Positions 7,447 through 13,530 of a DNA stretch of 33,025 nucleotides are shown here, in pieces. The first letter of the stretch is position 1, and each line of letters starts with the position of its first letter. This DNA is from a virus. The notes beneath the pieces are model-generated. The model made no database searches and was not told the DNA's origin. It saw only the letters and a program-made list of their open reading frames with translations. The stretch is taken from the IMG/VR virus record IMGVR_UViG_3300041955_001107, positions 1 through 33,025 of that record. One strand, given 5' to 3'. The translations under genes were made by a program, and so were the position numbers.

Positions 7447-8460
7447 ATGCCTCAACCGACATTGCAGGACGTTCACGTTAACCGACCGCTGACGAACATC
7501 TCCGTGGCCTACCTTCAGGAGGCCGCCGGAGTTGAATTCGTCGCGGACAAGGCCTTCCCGGCGGTCCCGGTCGAAAACAAAAGCGATCTCTACTACACCT
7601 ACGCGCGGGCCGACTTCAACCGCGACGAGATGCAGAAGCGGGCGCTCGCTACCGAATCCGCCGGCACGGGCTACAATCTGAATTCCACCGGCACGTACAA
7701 CTGCGACGTCTGGTCGCTGCACAAGGATGTGGATGATCAGATCCGCTCCAACAGCGACTCGCCGCTCGCCCCCGACCGCGACGCCACGATCTTCCTCACC
7801 CAGAAGGCGCTGATTCGGCGCGAAAACCAGTGGGTCTCGAAATTCTTCGGCACCGGCATCTGGACCAACCAGGCCAGCGGCCAGGCAACGGCGGATTCCA
7901 CCCATGTGATCTACTGGGACTCCGCGAATTATCCCAACGGCAACCCTATTACCGACATCCGCCACGCCAAGACCCAGATGCGGCTGTCGAGCGGCGGCTT
8001 TGCGCCCAATATCTTTGTGATCAGCCGCCCGGTGTTCGATAAGCTCGTGGATCATCCCGACTTCATCGACCGCACCAAATATGGCCAGACCGCGCCGAAC
8101 CCGGCAGTGGCCACCCGCCAGATCATGGCGGAAATCCTGGAACTCGAAGAGGTCCTGGTCATCGACGCCGTCTACAACCAGGCGGCGGAAGGCGCGGCCG
8201 AATCCAACGCGTTCATCGGCGGCCTGAGCGCGGCGCTGTTTTACCGTCCGAAGAACGCCGGCCTGATGACACCCAGCGCCGGGTACGTGTTCAACTGGAC
8301 GGGCCTGATCGGAACCACCGGCGGCGCCGGCGTCCGCATCAAGACGTTCCGCATGGAGCACCTGGCTTCGGATCGCGTGGAGATCGACTCTGCGTTCGAT
8401 ATGCGCCTGGTTTCTGCGGATCTCGGGTTCTACTTCAACAACGTGATCTCGGCGGTGTAG
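7447..8460 (+). CDS. Major capsid protein (lambda gpE-like, HK97 fold)
   Basis: A 337-aa protein follows the decoration gene, with AAAGGAG about 10 nt before ATG 7447. Length and position match coat proteins of lambda-type heads. Recognisable family stretches include the N-terminal YLQEAAGVEFVADKAFPAVP, the long acidic E-loop-like segment with YTYARADFNRDEM, the spine helix region with TQKALIRRENQWVSKFF, the A-domain block RHAKTQMRLSSGGFAPNIFV and the C-terminal block FRMEHLASDRVEIDSAFDMR. It forms the icosahedral shell. No N-terminal delta domain is visible, consistent with a separate scaffold being provided by the nested gene. Confidence 0.93.
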   Translation: MPQPTLQDVHVNRPLTNISVAYLQEAAGVEFVADKAFPAVPVENKSDLYYTYARADFNRDEMQKRALATESAGTGYNLNSTGTYNCDVWSLHKDVDDQIRSNSDSPLAPDRDATIFLTQKALIRRENQWVSKFFGTGIWTNQASGQATADSTHVIYWDSANYPNGNPITDIRHAKTQMRLSSGGFAPNIFVISRPVFDKLVDHPDFIDRTKYGQTAPNPAVATRQIMAEILELEEVLVIDAVYNQAAEGAAESNAFIGGLSAALFYRPKNAGLMTPSAGYVFNWTGLIGTTGGAGVRIKTFRMEHLASDRVEIDSAFDMRLVSADLGFYFNNVISAV

Positions 8461-8462
8461 AC

Positions 8463-8753
8463 ATGATGCTTCGCCGTGAATCGTGGGCGCGGCTGACCAG
8501 GGGCCTGGCTCCGCCGCTTTACGTCCTGCGCCCGTTGCAGGGCTTTACACCGTCTGACGTCGGCGATGAGTATCCCGCTCCGGACGCCACAAACAAGGTC
8601 CAGTTGATGCGCGCACGGCAGCTCTATGAGCAGCGCCGAATCGGGACACAGGCTGAAGCGGAGCGGGCGCTCTCCAAGCTTCCCCAACACGAACCGGCCA
8701 AGCCGGGAAAGGAGAAGAGACATGGCAGTCAAAGTGGAAAAAACGCCCGTTAA
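8463..8753 (+). CDS. Small head-region protein of unknown function
   Basis: A 96-aa frame opens 2 nt after the capsid stop (ATG 8463 or 8466) and overlaps the next gene by 32 nt. It is basic, with an early RLTRGLAPPLYVLRPLQGF, a middle helix (VQLMRARQLYEQRRIGTQAE) and a very Lys/Arg-rich end. I do not recognise the family. By position it could be the counterpart of lambda FI (head packaging accessory) or of a head completion protein, but there is no sequence support. Tight spacing and + strand operon placement support that it is a real gene. Confidence 0.6.
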   Translation: MMLRRESWARLTRGLAPPLYVLRPLQGFTPSDVGDEYPAPDATNKVQLMRARQLYEQRRIGTQAEAERALSKLPQHEPAKPGKEKRHGSQSGKNAR

Positions 8754-9030
8754 CGCTCCGGAGTTTCAGAGCGCGGGTCCGCAGGCAAACTTCAAGGGCA
8801 TCTACCCGTCGAAGCAGAAGCAGTTCTTGTCGGCGGTGCAGACTGGCACGGGCGCCCAGCAGAGCATCGCGCACGGGTTGGGTGCGGTGCCCGCAGGCGT
8901 GCTGATCTCCTGCACGGACAACAGCGGAAGCACCAATGTCTTCACCGTGACCGAGGGAACGCATGACGCGACCAACGTGAAGGTGACGGTGACGACGAGC
9001 GCCAAGTACAAGATCCTGGCCTGGCTCTGA
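8722..9030 (+). CDS. Small beta-rich virion protein with HGLGxxP motif
   Basis: ATG 8722 is preceded by AAAGGAGAAGAG (8708-8719), a strong ribosome site, and yields 102 aa. An open frame extends upstream, but this site decides the start. The middle contains QQSIAHGLGAVPAGVLISCT, a short motif (His-Gly-Leu-Gly-x-x-Pro followed by a hydrophobic strand) often seen in phage head fibres, decoration and tail spike proteins. The remainder is Thr/Val-rich beta sequence ending KYKILAWL. Probably a structural or decoration protein; the specific role is not known. Confidence 0.7.
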   Translation: MAVKVEKTPVNAPEFQSAGPQANFKGIYPSKQKQFLSAVQTGTGAQQSIAHGLGAVPAGVLISCTDNSGSTNVFTVTEGTHDATNVKVTVTTSAKYKILAWL

Positions 9031-9035
9031 TTCCG

Positions 9036-9362
9036 ATGAAAGCAAACTCGTTCGGCAATATCCCGGTTCCGACTCCTGGCACGCCCGTCCCCGTTACCAG
9101 CGACCCGAATCTGCGCGTGGAGCGGATGCGCTTCGCCGCGGTGATAGGTCAGACGGGGCGGGTGTTCCTGGGCGTTTCCGGCATGAACAAGGCGAACGGC
9201 ACGGGCGTGATCAAGGAGTTCTGGCCCACCGGTGCTGGTGGCGGGGTTGCGGATGCTTACGAGATCTGGGCGGAAGACTCCAGGCATCTGCTTGTGCCAT
9301 CGGACTACTACGTCGACGCCAACAACGCTGGCGAAGGGCTGATCGTCGCCTATTGGACGTGA
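9036..9362 (+). CDS. Unknown phage structural-region protein
   Basis: A 108-aa frame begins 5 nt after the previous stop and ends 1 nt before the next ATG. It starts with a Pro/Thr-rich stretch (IPVPTPGTPVPVTSDP), then strands with RMRFAAVIGQTGRVFLGVSG and a C-terminal RHLLVPSDYYVDANNAGEGL. It looks like a single compact beta domain, and the Pro-rich N-terminus suggests a tether on a virion surface. I do not recognise it. Together with the preceding gene it could form a head-surface pair. Confidence 0.65.
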   Translation: MKANSFGNIPVPTPGTPVPVTSDPNLRVERMRFAAVIGQTGRVFLGVSGMNKANGTGVIKEFWPTGAGGGVADAYEIWAEDSRHLLVPSDYYVDANNAGEGLIVAYWT

Positions 9363-9363
9363 A

Positions 9364-9690
9364 ATGCCAAACTGGCCCACCATCGAAGCGTTCGTAGACG
9401 GCGTCATGTTGCAGACGTTTGGCGAGCCGGTGGTGTACCAACCGGTACAGGCGGGCGTGGCGCAGGGGAATCCGTTCACCGTGACGGCCATTCGCCACCT
9501 TCGCGTGCGCGATGAGTCGGGCGCGATGGCGAACTTCGAAGAGATCTCGGTGAATCCTTCAGACTTCTCGAATCCGCCGGCAAAGGGCGATTGGGTAACC
9601 GCGTGGGGTGCGCAGTACGTGTTGACGACTGTGCGCCAGCCGGATGCGTACGGGATGCTCAACCTGGCACTGCTGCAGCGAGCGAGTTGA
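9364..9690 (+). CDS. Head-tail connector (lambda gpFII-like)
   Basis: A 108-aa protein sits at the head/tail gene border. It contains FVDGVMLQTFGEPVVYQPV, then VRDESGAMANFEEISVNPSD, and KGDWVTAWGAQYVLTTVRQP followed by GMLNLALLQR. This order (early helix, variable loop with modified strands, a G-D-x-V-x-x-x-G segment near residue 80, final L-x-L strand) is that of gpFII/Gifsy-2-like stopper proteins, which attach to the gpW ring and bind the tail. Translation follows the previous gene by 1 nt. Confidence 0.7.
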   Translation: MPNWPTIEAFVDGVMLQTFGEPVVYQPVQAGVAQGNPFTVTAIRHLRVRDESGAMANFEEISVNPSDFSNPPAKGDWVTAWGAQYVLTTVRQPDAYGMLNLALLQRAS

Positions 9691-9697
9691 CGGGTCC

Positions 9698-10195
9698 GTG
9701 ATCAATCCAAAAACGATCCTCGGCGAGTGGGTGACCGCGCTTCAGTCCTGCCCGGACTTGGTGACTGCAATCGGCGGCGGCAACGTCCGCGCGTTCATGG
9801 AAGGGCTGGCTACCGACAACAATCTTCGGTTGGCCATCCTGCAAATGCCGCCTGGCTCGATTCTGGTTGCCTGGAACGGCACCACGCCGCGGCGTCTCAC
9901 TGGCGGATCGCTGCACTTCGCGCATCGCTTCTCGATCTACCTGCGCGCGCCGGAGCAGGATTCCACCGCCACCTATGCCGATCTGTTCTGGCGGCTGGTC
10001 AGTGCAATACCAACGGGCGCTCCATCGTGGGCATCGCTACTGCATTTCCAGATCGACCCCGATTGCTACCCGATGGACATGGATCTTCCATCCGCCCAGC
10101 GAAACACGGTCGTAGTGAGCGCGGACGGGGCAACGCTCGATTACTTCGAAGTTCAGGCCACGCTCGTGGAACAAGGCAATCCCGGCGGGGAATAG
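9698..10195 (+). CDS. Tail terminator-like minor tail protein
   Basis: The likely start is GTG 9698 (residues VINPKTILGEW), 7 nt after the connector stop, giving 165 aa. The open frame upstream to 9644 lies inside the connector gene and is not needed. The protein has an N-terminal helix (LGEWVTALQSCPDLVTAIGG), strands with GSILVAWNGTTPRR and HFAHRFSIYLRA, a helix (YADLFWRLVSAIP) and a final strand DYFEVQATLVEQ. That resembles the fold order of tail terminators (lambda gpU/HK97 gp10-type), and the position between connector and tail tube agrees. The assignment rests on context and predicted fold order, not on a diagnostic motif. Confidence 0.6.
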   Translation: MINPKTILGEWVTALQSCPDLVTAIGGGNVRAFMEGLATDNNLRLAILQMPPGSILVAWNGTTPRRLTGGSLHFAHRFSIYLRAPEQDSTATYADLFWRLVSAIPTGAPSWASLLHFQIDPDCYPMDMDLPSAQRNTVVVSADGATLDYFEVQATLVEQGNPGGE

Positions 10196-10207
10196 AGGAG
10201 AACGTTT

Positions 10208-10366
10208 ATGGACTGGATTTTTCTTGAATCGCCAACGGGCGAAGTGCGGGAAGTCGAGGCGACCGCCGCAGCGCTTACGCCTCTGATGGTGGCTGGTTGG
10301 CATCAGGTTCCCGCGCCAGTAGTCGCGAACCAGAAGCCGGCAACTCCGGCTCAGGAGAAGAAGTAG
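10208..10366 (+). CDS. 52-aa ORF before the tail tube gene
   Basis: ATG 10208 with GAGGAG at 10196-10201 opens a 52-codon frame that ends TAG at 10364-10366, one base before the ATG of the tail tube gene. The protein starts MDWIFLESPTGEVREVEA, continues with a short hydrophobic stretch ending MVAGWHQVP, and ends in a Pro/Lys-rich tail. The good ribosome site, exact fit between neighbours and coding-like third-position GC support a real gene. No function is recognised. Small genes at this position occur in other siphophages. Confidence 0.6.
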   Translation: MDWIFLESPTGEVREVEATAAALTPLMVAGWHQVPAPVVANQKPATPAQEKK

Positions 10367-10367
10367 C

Positions 10368-11396
10368 ATGGCGAACATCAATGAATTGATGGAGGGCTGG
10401 GGATTCGGCAAGCAGACCGCCATCGGGACGGCGAATGCCTCGGCCGCCATCTGGCGTCACACCAATCTGAACACCAAGCCGTGGGCCAAGGTCCCGGTGA
10501 ACGAGGACGACCGCGCTGAAATCGGCAAGGGCCACGAGTTCCCGACGCAGCTTTTCAAGTCGCACTACAACATGCCGGCCTTCGAGATTTCGAAGTACGC
10601 TTCGTCGGAGTTTCTCGCATGGGCGATGTCCTTCGCTCTCGGCAACGTCGCCGTAAGCGGCAGTGGTCCGTACACGTACACCATCGTTCCGGCACTGGGA
10701 GCCACGAACCCGACCGGCCTCGAGCTGCCGTACTTCTCGTTCGTGCAGCAGATTCGGCCCGGTGGGTCGGCGGTGCTGGACGAGATGCTGGTGGGCTGCG
10801 CCGTCAAATCGTGGAAACTGGCGATCAAGAACTCGCCGGGCCGCGCGAGCGCGATGTGTTCCGCCGAATGCGTGACTACCGGCCAGTACACTTCGCCCAG
10901 TGGCATCACGCTCCCAGCCGTCTATGCGCCCCATGAGTTCAATGCTGGGATGGTGAGTGCGCTGACGTTCAACGGCATCAACTACCTCTCCGGCGGTAGC
11001 GCCAAGCAGTTCGTGTCCATGGACGCCTCCTGGGAGAACAACTTCCGGCCCGGCTTCTTCCCCGGCTCGGGCGCTCAGGATGGCTACCAGATCCAGGGAC
11101 GTTTCGAGTGGGGCGACCGCGTCTTCGCGATGCAGTTTGTGGTGCGTGTGCAGGCGGGATCGACTGAGTATTCGAACCTGATCAACCAGACAACCGGGAC
11201 CGCCACGTTCACGGTGACCCGCGACGCCAACAATTCGTTCACGATGCTCATCCAGAAGATGGGTTTCAACGTCGCCGAACTGGGGAACACGGATGGCATC
11301 GTGACGCTTCAAATCACCGGTGTCCAGCTCTACGACCCCACCAACGGGCTGGTGACGATGACCGTCATGACGCCGCAAACGGGCATCTGCCAATAG
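10368..11396 (+). CDS. Major tail tube protein (gpV-like)
   Basis: A 342-aa protein lies just before the tail chaperone genes, the usual place for the tube subunit. N-terminus MANINELMEGWGFGKQTAIG is typical of phage tail tube proteins. It continues with beta-rich stretches (YTYTIVPALGATNPTGLELP, YFSFVQQIRPGGSAVLDEML) and a duplicated-looking second half (MDASWENNFRPGF, FAMQFVVRVQAGS, TATFTVTRDANNSFT). It is longer than lambda gpV, suggesting an extra surface domain or two tandem tube-like folds. Hexameric rings of this subunit would form the DNA conduit. Strong linkage to the next gene (AGGAGG about 7 nt before ATG 11406) indicates co-translation. Confidence 0.82.
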   Translation: MANINELMEGWGFGKQTAIGTANASAAIWRHTNLNTKPWAKVPVNEDDRAEIGKGHEFPTQLFKSHYNMPAFEISKYASSEFLAWAMSFALGNVAVSGSGPYTYTIVPALGATNPTGLELPYFSFVQQIRPGGSAVLDEMLVGCAVKSWKLAIKNSPGRASAMCSAECVTTGQYTSPSGITLPAVYAPHEFNAGMVSALTFNGINYLSGGSAKQFVSMDASWENNFRPGFFPGSGAQDGYQIQGRFEWGDRVFAMQFVVRVQAGSTEYSNLINQTTGTATFTVTRDANNSFTMLIQKMGFNVAELGNTDGIVTLQITGVQLYDPTNGLVTMTVMTPQTGICQ

Positions 11397-11405
11397 GAGG
11401 TTTGA

Positions 11406-12014
11406 ATGGAAGCCGAAAAGAAAGCTGGCTTCGATGCGTCGAAGCCATTTGTAGTGCCGATCCTGTCGGGCGGCGAGAAGAGCTGCGAGGTGCGGTTCCC
11501 TTCGGACGAGGAATGGTGCGCCTGGGCGCGTGCGCAACGCACCGTGCGCCATTTCCTGGGGCGCGGGAAGTCGCAGAGCGAGGATCTGGACCTGCCGAAG
11601 ATCAACGCGGAGTTGTTCGCAAAGATCCGCACCGACAAGGATGGCCCCGAGTTTGATGACGCCGAGGCCGGCATGGTGATTGGCCGCATTGAACGGTGTG
11701 CCGTAGCCAGCGTGGAGCGCGAAGGGATCAACTACCGGATCGAGGTGAAGGTCCCTGGCACGCGCGTGGTTCACGTGCTGCGGATGCCGTCCGCCAAAGA
11801 GATGCAGGACCACGAACGGGCTTCGACCAGCGTGGTGGCCGCGCGGCGGTCGGTTGAGACGCGGGCATTCCTGGAGCCGAGCGGCGCGCTCTACGACAAG
11901 CTGCACATCTCCCACGATGGCTATGCGAGCGCCGTGCCGATCGTTCACAAGTCGGCTGCGGTGTCTGAGGTCATCGCGCAACTGGCCATCGAGGCTGACG
12001 AAGACCCGGAATAG
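11406..12014 (+). CDS. Tail assembly chaperone (gpG-like)
   Basis: A 202-aa protein lies between tail tube and tape measure, where lambda-type phages carry the G/GT chaperones that wrap the tape measure during tail assembly. It starts MEAEKKAGFDASKPFVVPIL and has a domain with FPSDEEWCAWARAQRTVRHF, an RIERCAVASVEREGINYRIE strand region, and a helical C-terminus ending AQLAIEADEDPE. The stop TAG (12012-12014) is followed at once by a stem-loop, and the -1 frame continues into the next ORF, as expected for a G to GT frameshift. Family assignment is by position, size and this frameshift layout. Confidence 0.7.
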   Translation: MEAEKKAGFDASKPFVVPILSGGEKSCEVRFPSDEEWCAWARAQRTVRHFLGRGKSQSEDLDLPKINAELFAKIRTDKDGPEFDDAEAGMVIGRIERCAVASVEREGINYRIEVKVPGTRVVHVLRMPSAKEMQDHERASTSVVAARRSVETRAFLEPSGALYDKLHISHDGYASAVPIVHKSAAVSEVIAQLAIEADEDPE

Positions 12015-12049
12015 CAGCGCCCGGCGACTGGCCGGAAGAGCCGGGCGTT
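12005..12049 (+). promoter_or_regulatory. Candidate -1 ribosomal frameshift site with stem-loop
   Basis: CCCGGAA (12005-12011, read as C CCG GAA) directly precedes the chaperone stop codon. After a short spacer, CGCCCGGC (12018-12025) pairs perfectly with GCCGGGCG (12040-12047). An A-T and a G-T pair can extend the stem to 12016/12049, and the loop is 14 nt. The -1 frame has a stop at 11996-11998 and is then open to 12472, so a shift must occur in exactly this window. The heptamer is not the best type, because the A-site codon re-pairs poorly. Frameshifting is therefore inferred from layout, not proven. Confidence 0.55.
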
Positions 12050-12067
12050 CGATTCCTGATCCGGTCC

Positions 12068-12472
12068 GTGCTGTACCAGGGCGGGCTGTGTGGCTCCGAT
12101 GAAGATTGCCCCGACCGCGTCTTCCGCTGCAGGAAGTGCGGCTACTCGGCGCAGACGGAATTGGATGGCTGCCCAGCATGTGGCGCGGACTGGAAAGCCA
12201 TCGACGTCAGCCACGGGCCCGGCTGCCCGAAGAACCTGCTCGAAGAGGCGATGGATACACCGAATGGAACGCTGGTGCGCCGGTGCTTTCGCATCCTTAA
12301 CGCCAAGAACATCGGGCTGACGATCACGCTGGCGGATATCACGGAAGAGGAGTTCCGCGTGCTGGAACTGATCGAGGTTGAGCGCCAGGAGCAGAATAGA
12401 AGCGGAGAGGGCGCACCGGGGCCGCGGCAAGCAGTATCAGTCAGAAACAATTCAGCCGTCAATCCTGCGTGA
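12068..12472 (+). CDS. T-like ORF with zinc ribbon, probably made as a -1 frameshift extension
   Basis: The frame is open from 11999 to the stop at 12472. GTG 12068 is the first start-like codon, but no Shine-Dalgarno precedes it, and the sequence just upstream already looks coding (GDWPEEPGVRFLIRSVLYQ). It therefore probably continues the gpG-like protein through a frameshift, like lambda GT. Residues from 12068 on hold a Cys cluster (CGSDEDC, then FRCRKCGYS and GCPACGADW), a zinc ribbon, followed by a helical part with LADITEEEFRVLELIEVERQ. T domains recruit tail tube subunits to the chaperone-tape measure complex. The last ~20 residues (Gly/Pro/Ser-rich) overlap the 3' end of the antisense toxin gene by 14 nt and may be sequence gained when the toxin cassette arrived. 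Confidence 0.6.
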   Translation: MLYQGGLCGSDEDCPDRVFRCRKCGYSAQTELDGCPACGADWKAIDVSHGPGCPKNLLEEAMDTPNGTLVRRCFRILNAKNIGLTITLADITEEEFRVLELIEVERQEQNRSGEGAPGPRQAVSVRNNSAVNPA

Positions 12473-12779
12473 GACCTAACCAATCCCGCACGCCCGCCAT
12501 AACCGCCGCCATTTGGTCTCGCGTGAGTGCGCCGATCTTGCGGATCGCCCAGGCTTTCGGGTGTGTCGATATGCCTTGAACCAAGAAGGCGCCCTGTTGA
12601 AGGAAGGGGGCACGCACGGAGATTTCAAAAGGGGAGCCGCGAAGCTGAGTCGTGTGGGGTACGACGGTAACGATGGCGCGATCGGCATCGCCATAAGCGA
12701 CACTCACAACCAGGACGGGACGGGTCTTCGCCGCCATCCCGAGGTCGAATAGCCACACCTCACCTCGGGTGGGCTGCAT
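12459..12779 (-). CDS. MazF/PemK-type mRNA endoribonuclease toxin
   Basis: The 106-aa protein starts at ATG 12779; the open frame continues upstream but only this start gives the family N-terminus. MQPTRGEVWLFDLG with conserved RGEVW (5-9), then KTRPVLVVS (RPVLV 20-24), TVVPHTTQLRGSPFEI and the C-terminal SxxxxxAxRKIGALTRDQM segment are the ordered MazF/PemK blocks. Such toxins cut mRNA at short sequences when not bound by antitoxin. It overlaps the antitoxin frame by 20 nt and runs antisense to the phage tail operon, between chaperone and morphogenesis genes. Its likely roles are cassette maintenance or defence against other phages, both inferred. Its own promoter would lie in 12964-13071. 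Confidence 0.88.
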   Translation of the reverse strand: MQPTRGEVWLFDLGMAAKTRPVLVVSVAYGDADRAIVTVVPHTTQLRGSPFEISVRAPFLQQGAFLVQGISTHPKAWAIRKIGALTRDQMAAVMAGVRDWLGLTQD

Positions 12780-12963
12780 TCTCTTCCTGGTCGAGGAGGG
12801 CGAACAGCGCCTTGCCAGCTTCGCCAATCTCCTCGTCGGTGATCGGGCCGGAGTCAAACGGCAATTCGCGGGTCCGCCGCATGATTTCCACGGCGAATGC
12901 CTGCTTGTCGTCGGACGGCAGCGCCTCGAAGGCATCCAGGAGCTGGGCAGTTTGCTCGCTCAT
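12760..12963 (-). CDS. Antitoxin of the MazF-type pair
   Basis: A 67-aa acidic protein starts at ATG 12963, directly upstream of and overlapping the toxin gene. The N-terminal half (LLDAFEALPSDDKQAFAVEI) is helical. The C-terminal half (PITDEEIGEAGKALFALLDQ, then EENAA) is the short acidic, disordered-to-helical toxin-binding tail typical of small antitoxins paired with MazF-like toxins. A much longer antisense frame runs on upstream to 13770, but it is a GC-driven shadow of the next genes; the antitoxin-like sequence begins at this ATG. Gene order antitoxin then toxin with 20 nt overlap suggests coupled translation and autoregulation. Confidence 0.78.
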   Translation of the reverse strand: MSEQTAQLLDAFEALPSDDKQAFAVEIMRRTRELPFDSGPITDEEIGEAGKALFALLDQEENAAHPR

Positions 12964-13071
12964 ACTTTCAAGGTAGCCTCTTCCTAGTTTCTCGGCAAGT
13001 CTGGGATGCCTGGTGCTCCCCGTCTTCCACCGACCCTTCCGGCCTTGCTCGAACCACACGGTGCTGATTCC

Positions 13072-13530
13072 ATGCCCCGATTCCAAACCGTCATCCGCCG
13101 CGCCCGCTTCGTGTACTCGCCCTACACCGCCACGGAAATGCAGGGCTTCGCGCAGGTGCTGGCGGATTCGATCCGGGCACGCATTCAGAGCGGGCGGAAC
13201 ATCTTCGACCAAACCGCTGCGCCACTGAAACCAGGGCTGCCGGGCCGGCGCGGTTACCCCGACTACAAGGCAGCGCGCGGCCTCCAGCCAATCCGCGATT
13301 GGACCTGGAGTGGGCATACCCTGCGCTGCCTCAAAGTGCTGACCGCGAACGAGAACCGCGCGGCGATTGGGTTTCTCGACGAGTCCCTTCCTGGCCGGCG
13401 GCAGACCGCTTCGCAGATCGCCGCCTTCAACAACCGTCGCGAGGCGCAGTGGGGTGTATCGCCGCGCGACCGCCAGGCCGTGCTCATCGCATTCCAGGCG
13501 CGTCCCTTCGTGATGCTCAAGGCAGCGTAA
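13072..13530 (+). CDS. Phage virion morphogenesis-like tail protein
   Basis: ATG 13072 gives 152 aa; ATG 13006 would add 22 Pro-rich residues and is less likely. The protein begins MPRFQTVIRRARFVYSPYTA and has a helix with AQVLADSIRARIQSGRNIFD, PLKPGLPGRRGYPDYKAARG, DWTWSGHTLRCLKVLTANEN, a strand AAIGFLDES, and ASQIAAFNNRREAQWGVSPR. This order (buried helix, an F-D-x-x-x-x-P-L segment, a W/L-T-x-S-G-x-x-L element, a glycine-ended strand, helix then WGVSPRDR) resembles the virion morphogenesis/tail completion family (PF05069-like). It ends one base before the tape measure ATG. Upstream 12964-13071 carries no recognised gene and should contain the antitoxin promoter on the other strand. Confidence 0.6.
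   Translation: MPRFQTVIRRARFVYSPYTATEMQGFAQVLADSIRARIQSGRNIFDQTAAPLKPGLPGRRGYPDYKAARGLQPIRDWTWSGHTLRCLKVLTANENRAAIGFLDESLPGRRQTASQIAAFNNRREAQWGVSPRDRQAVLIAFQARPFVMLKAA

Noticed and set aside
10275-12179. 634-codon - strand frame opposite tail tube and chaperone
   Set aside because: Low-information Arg/His/Leu-rich translation, no ribosome site, and the opposite strand carries well-supported tail genes.
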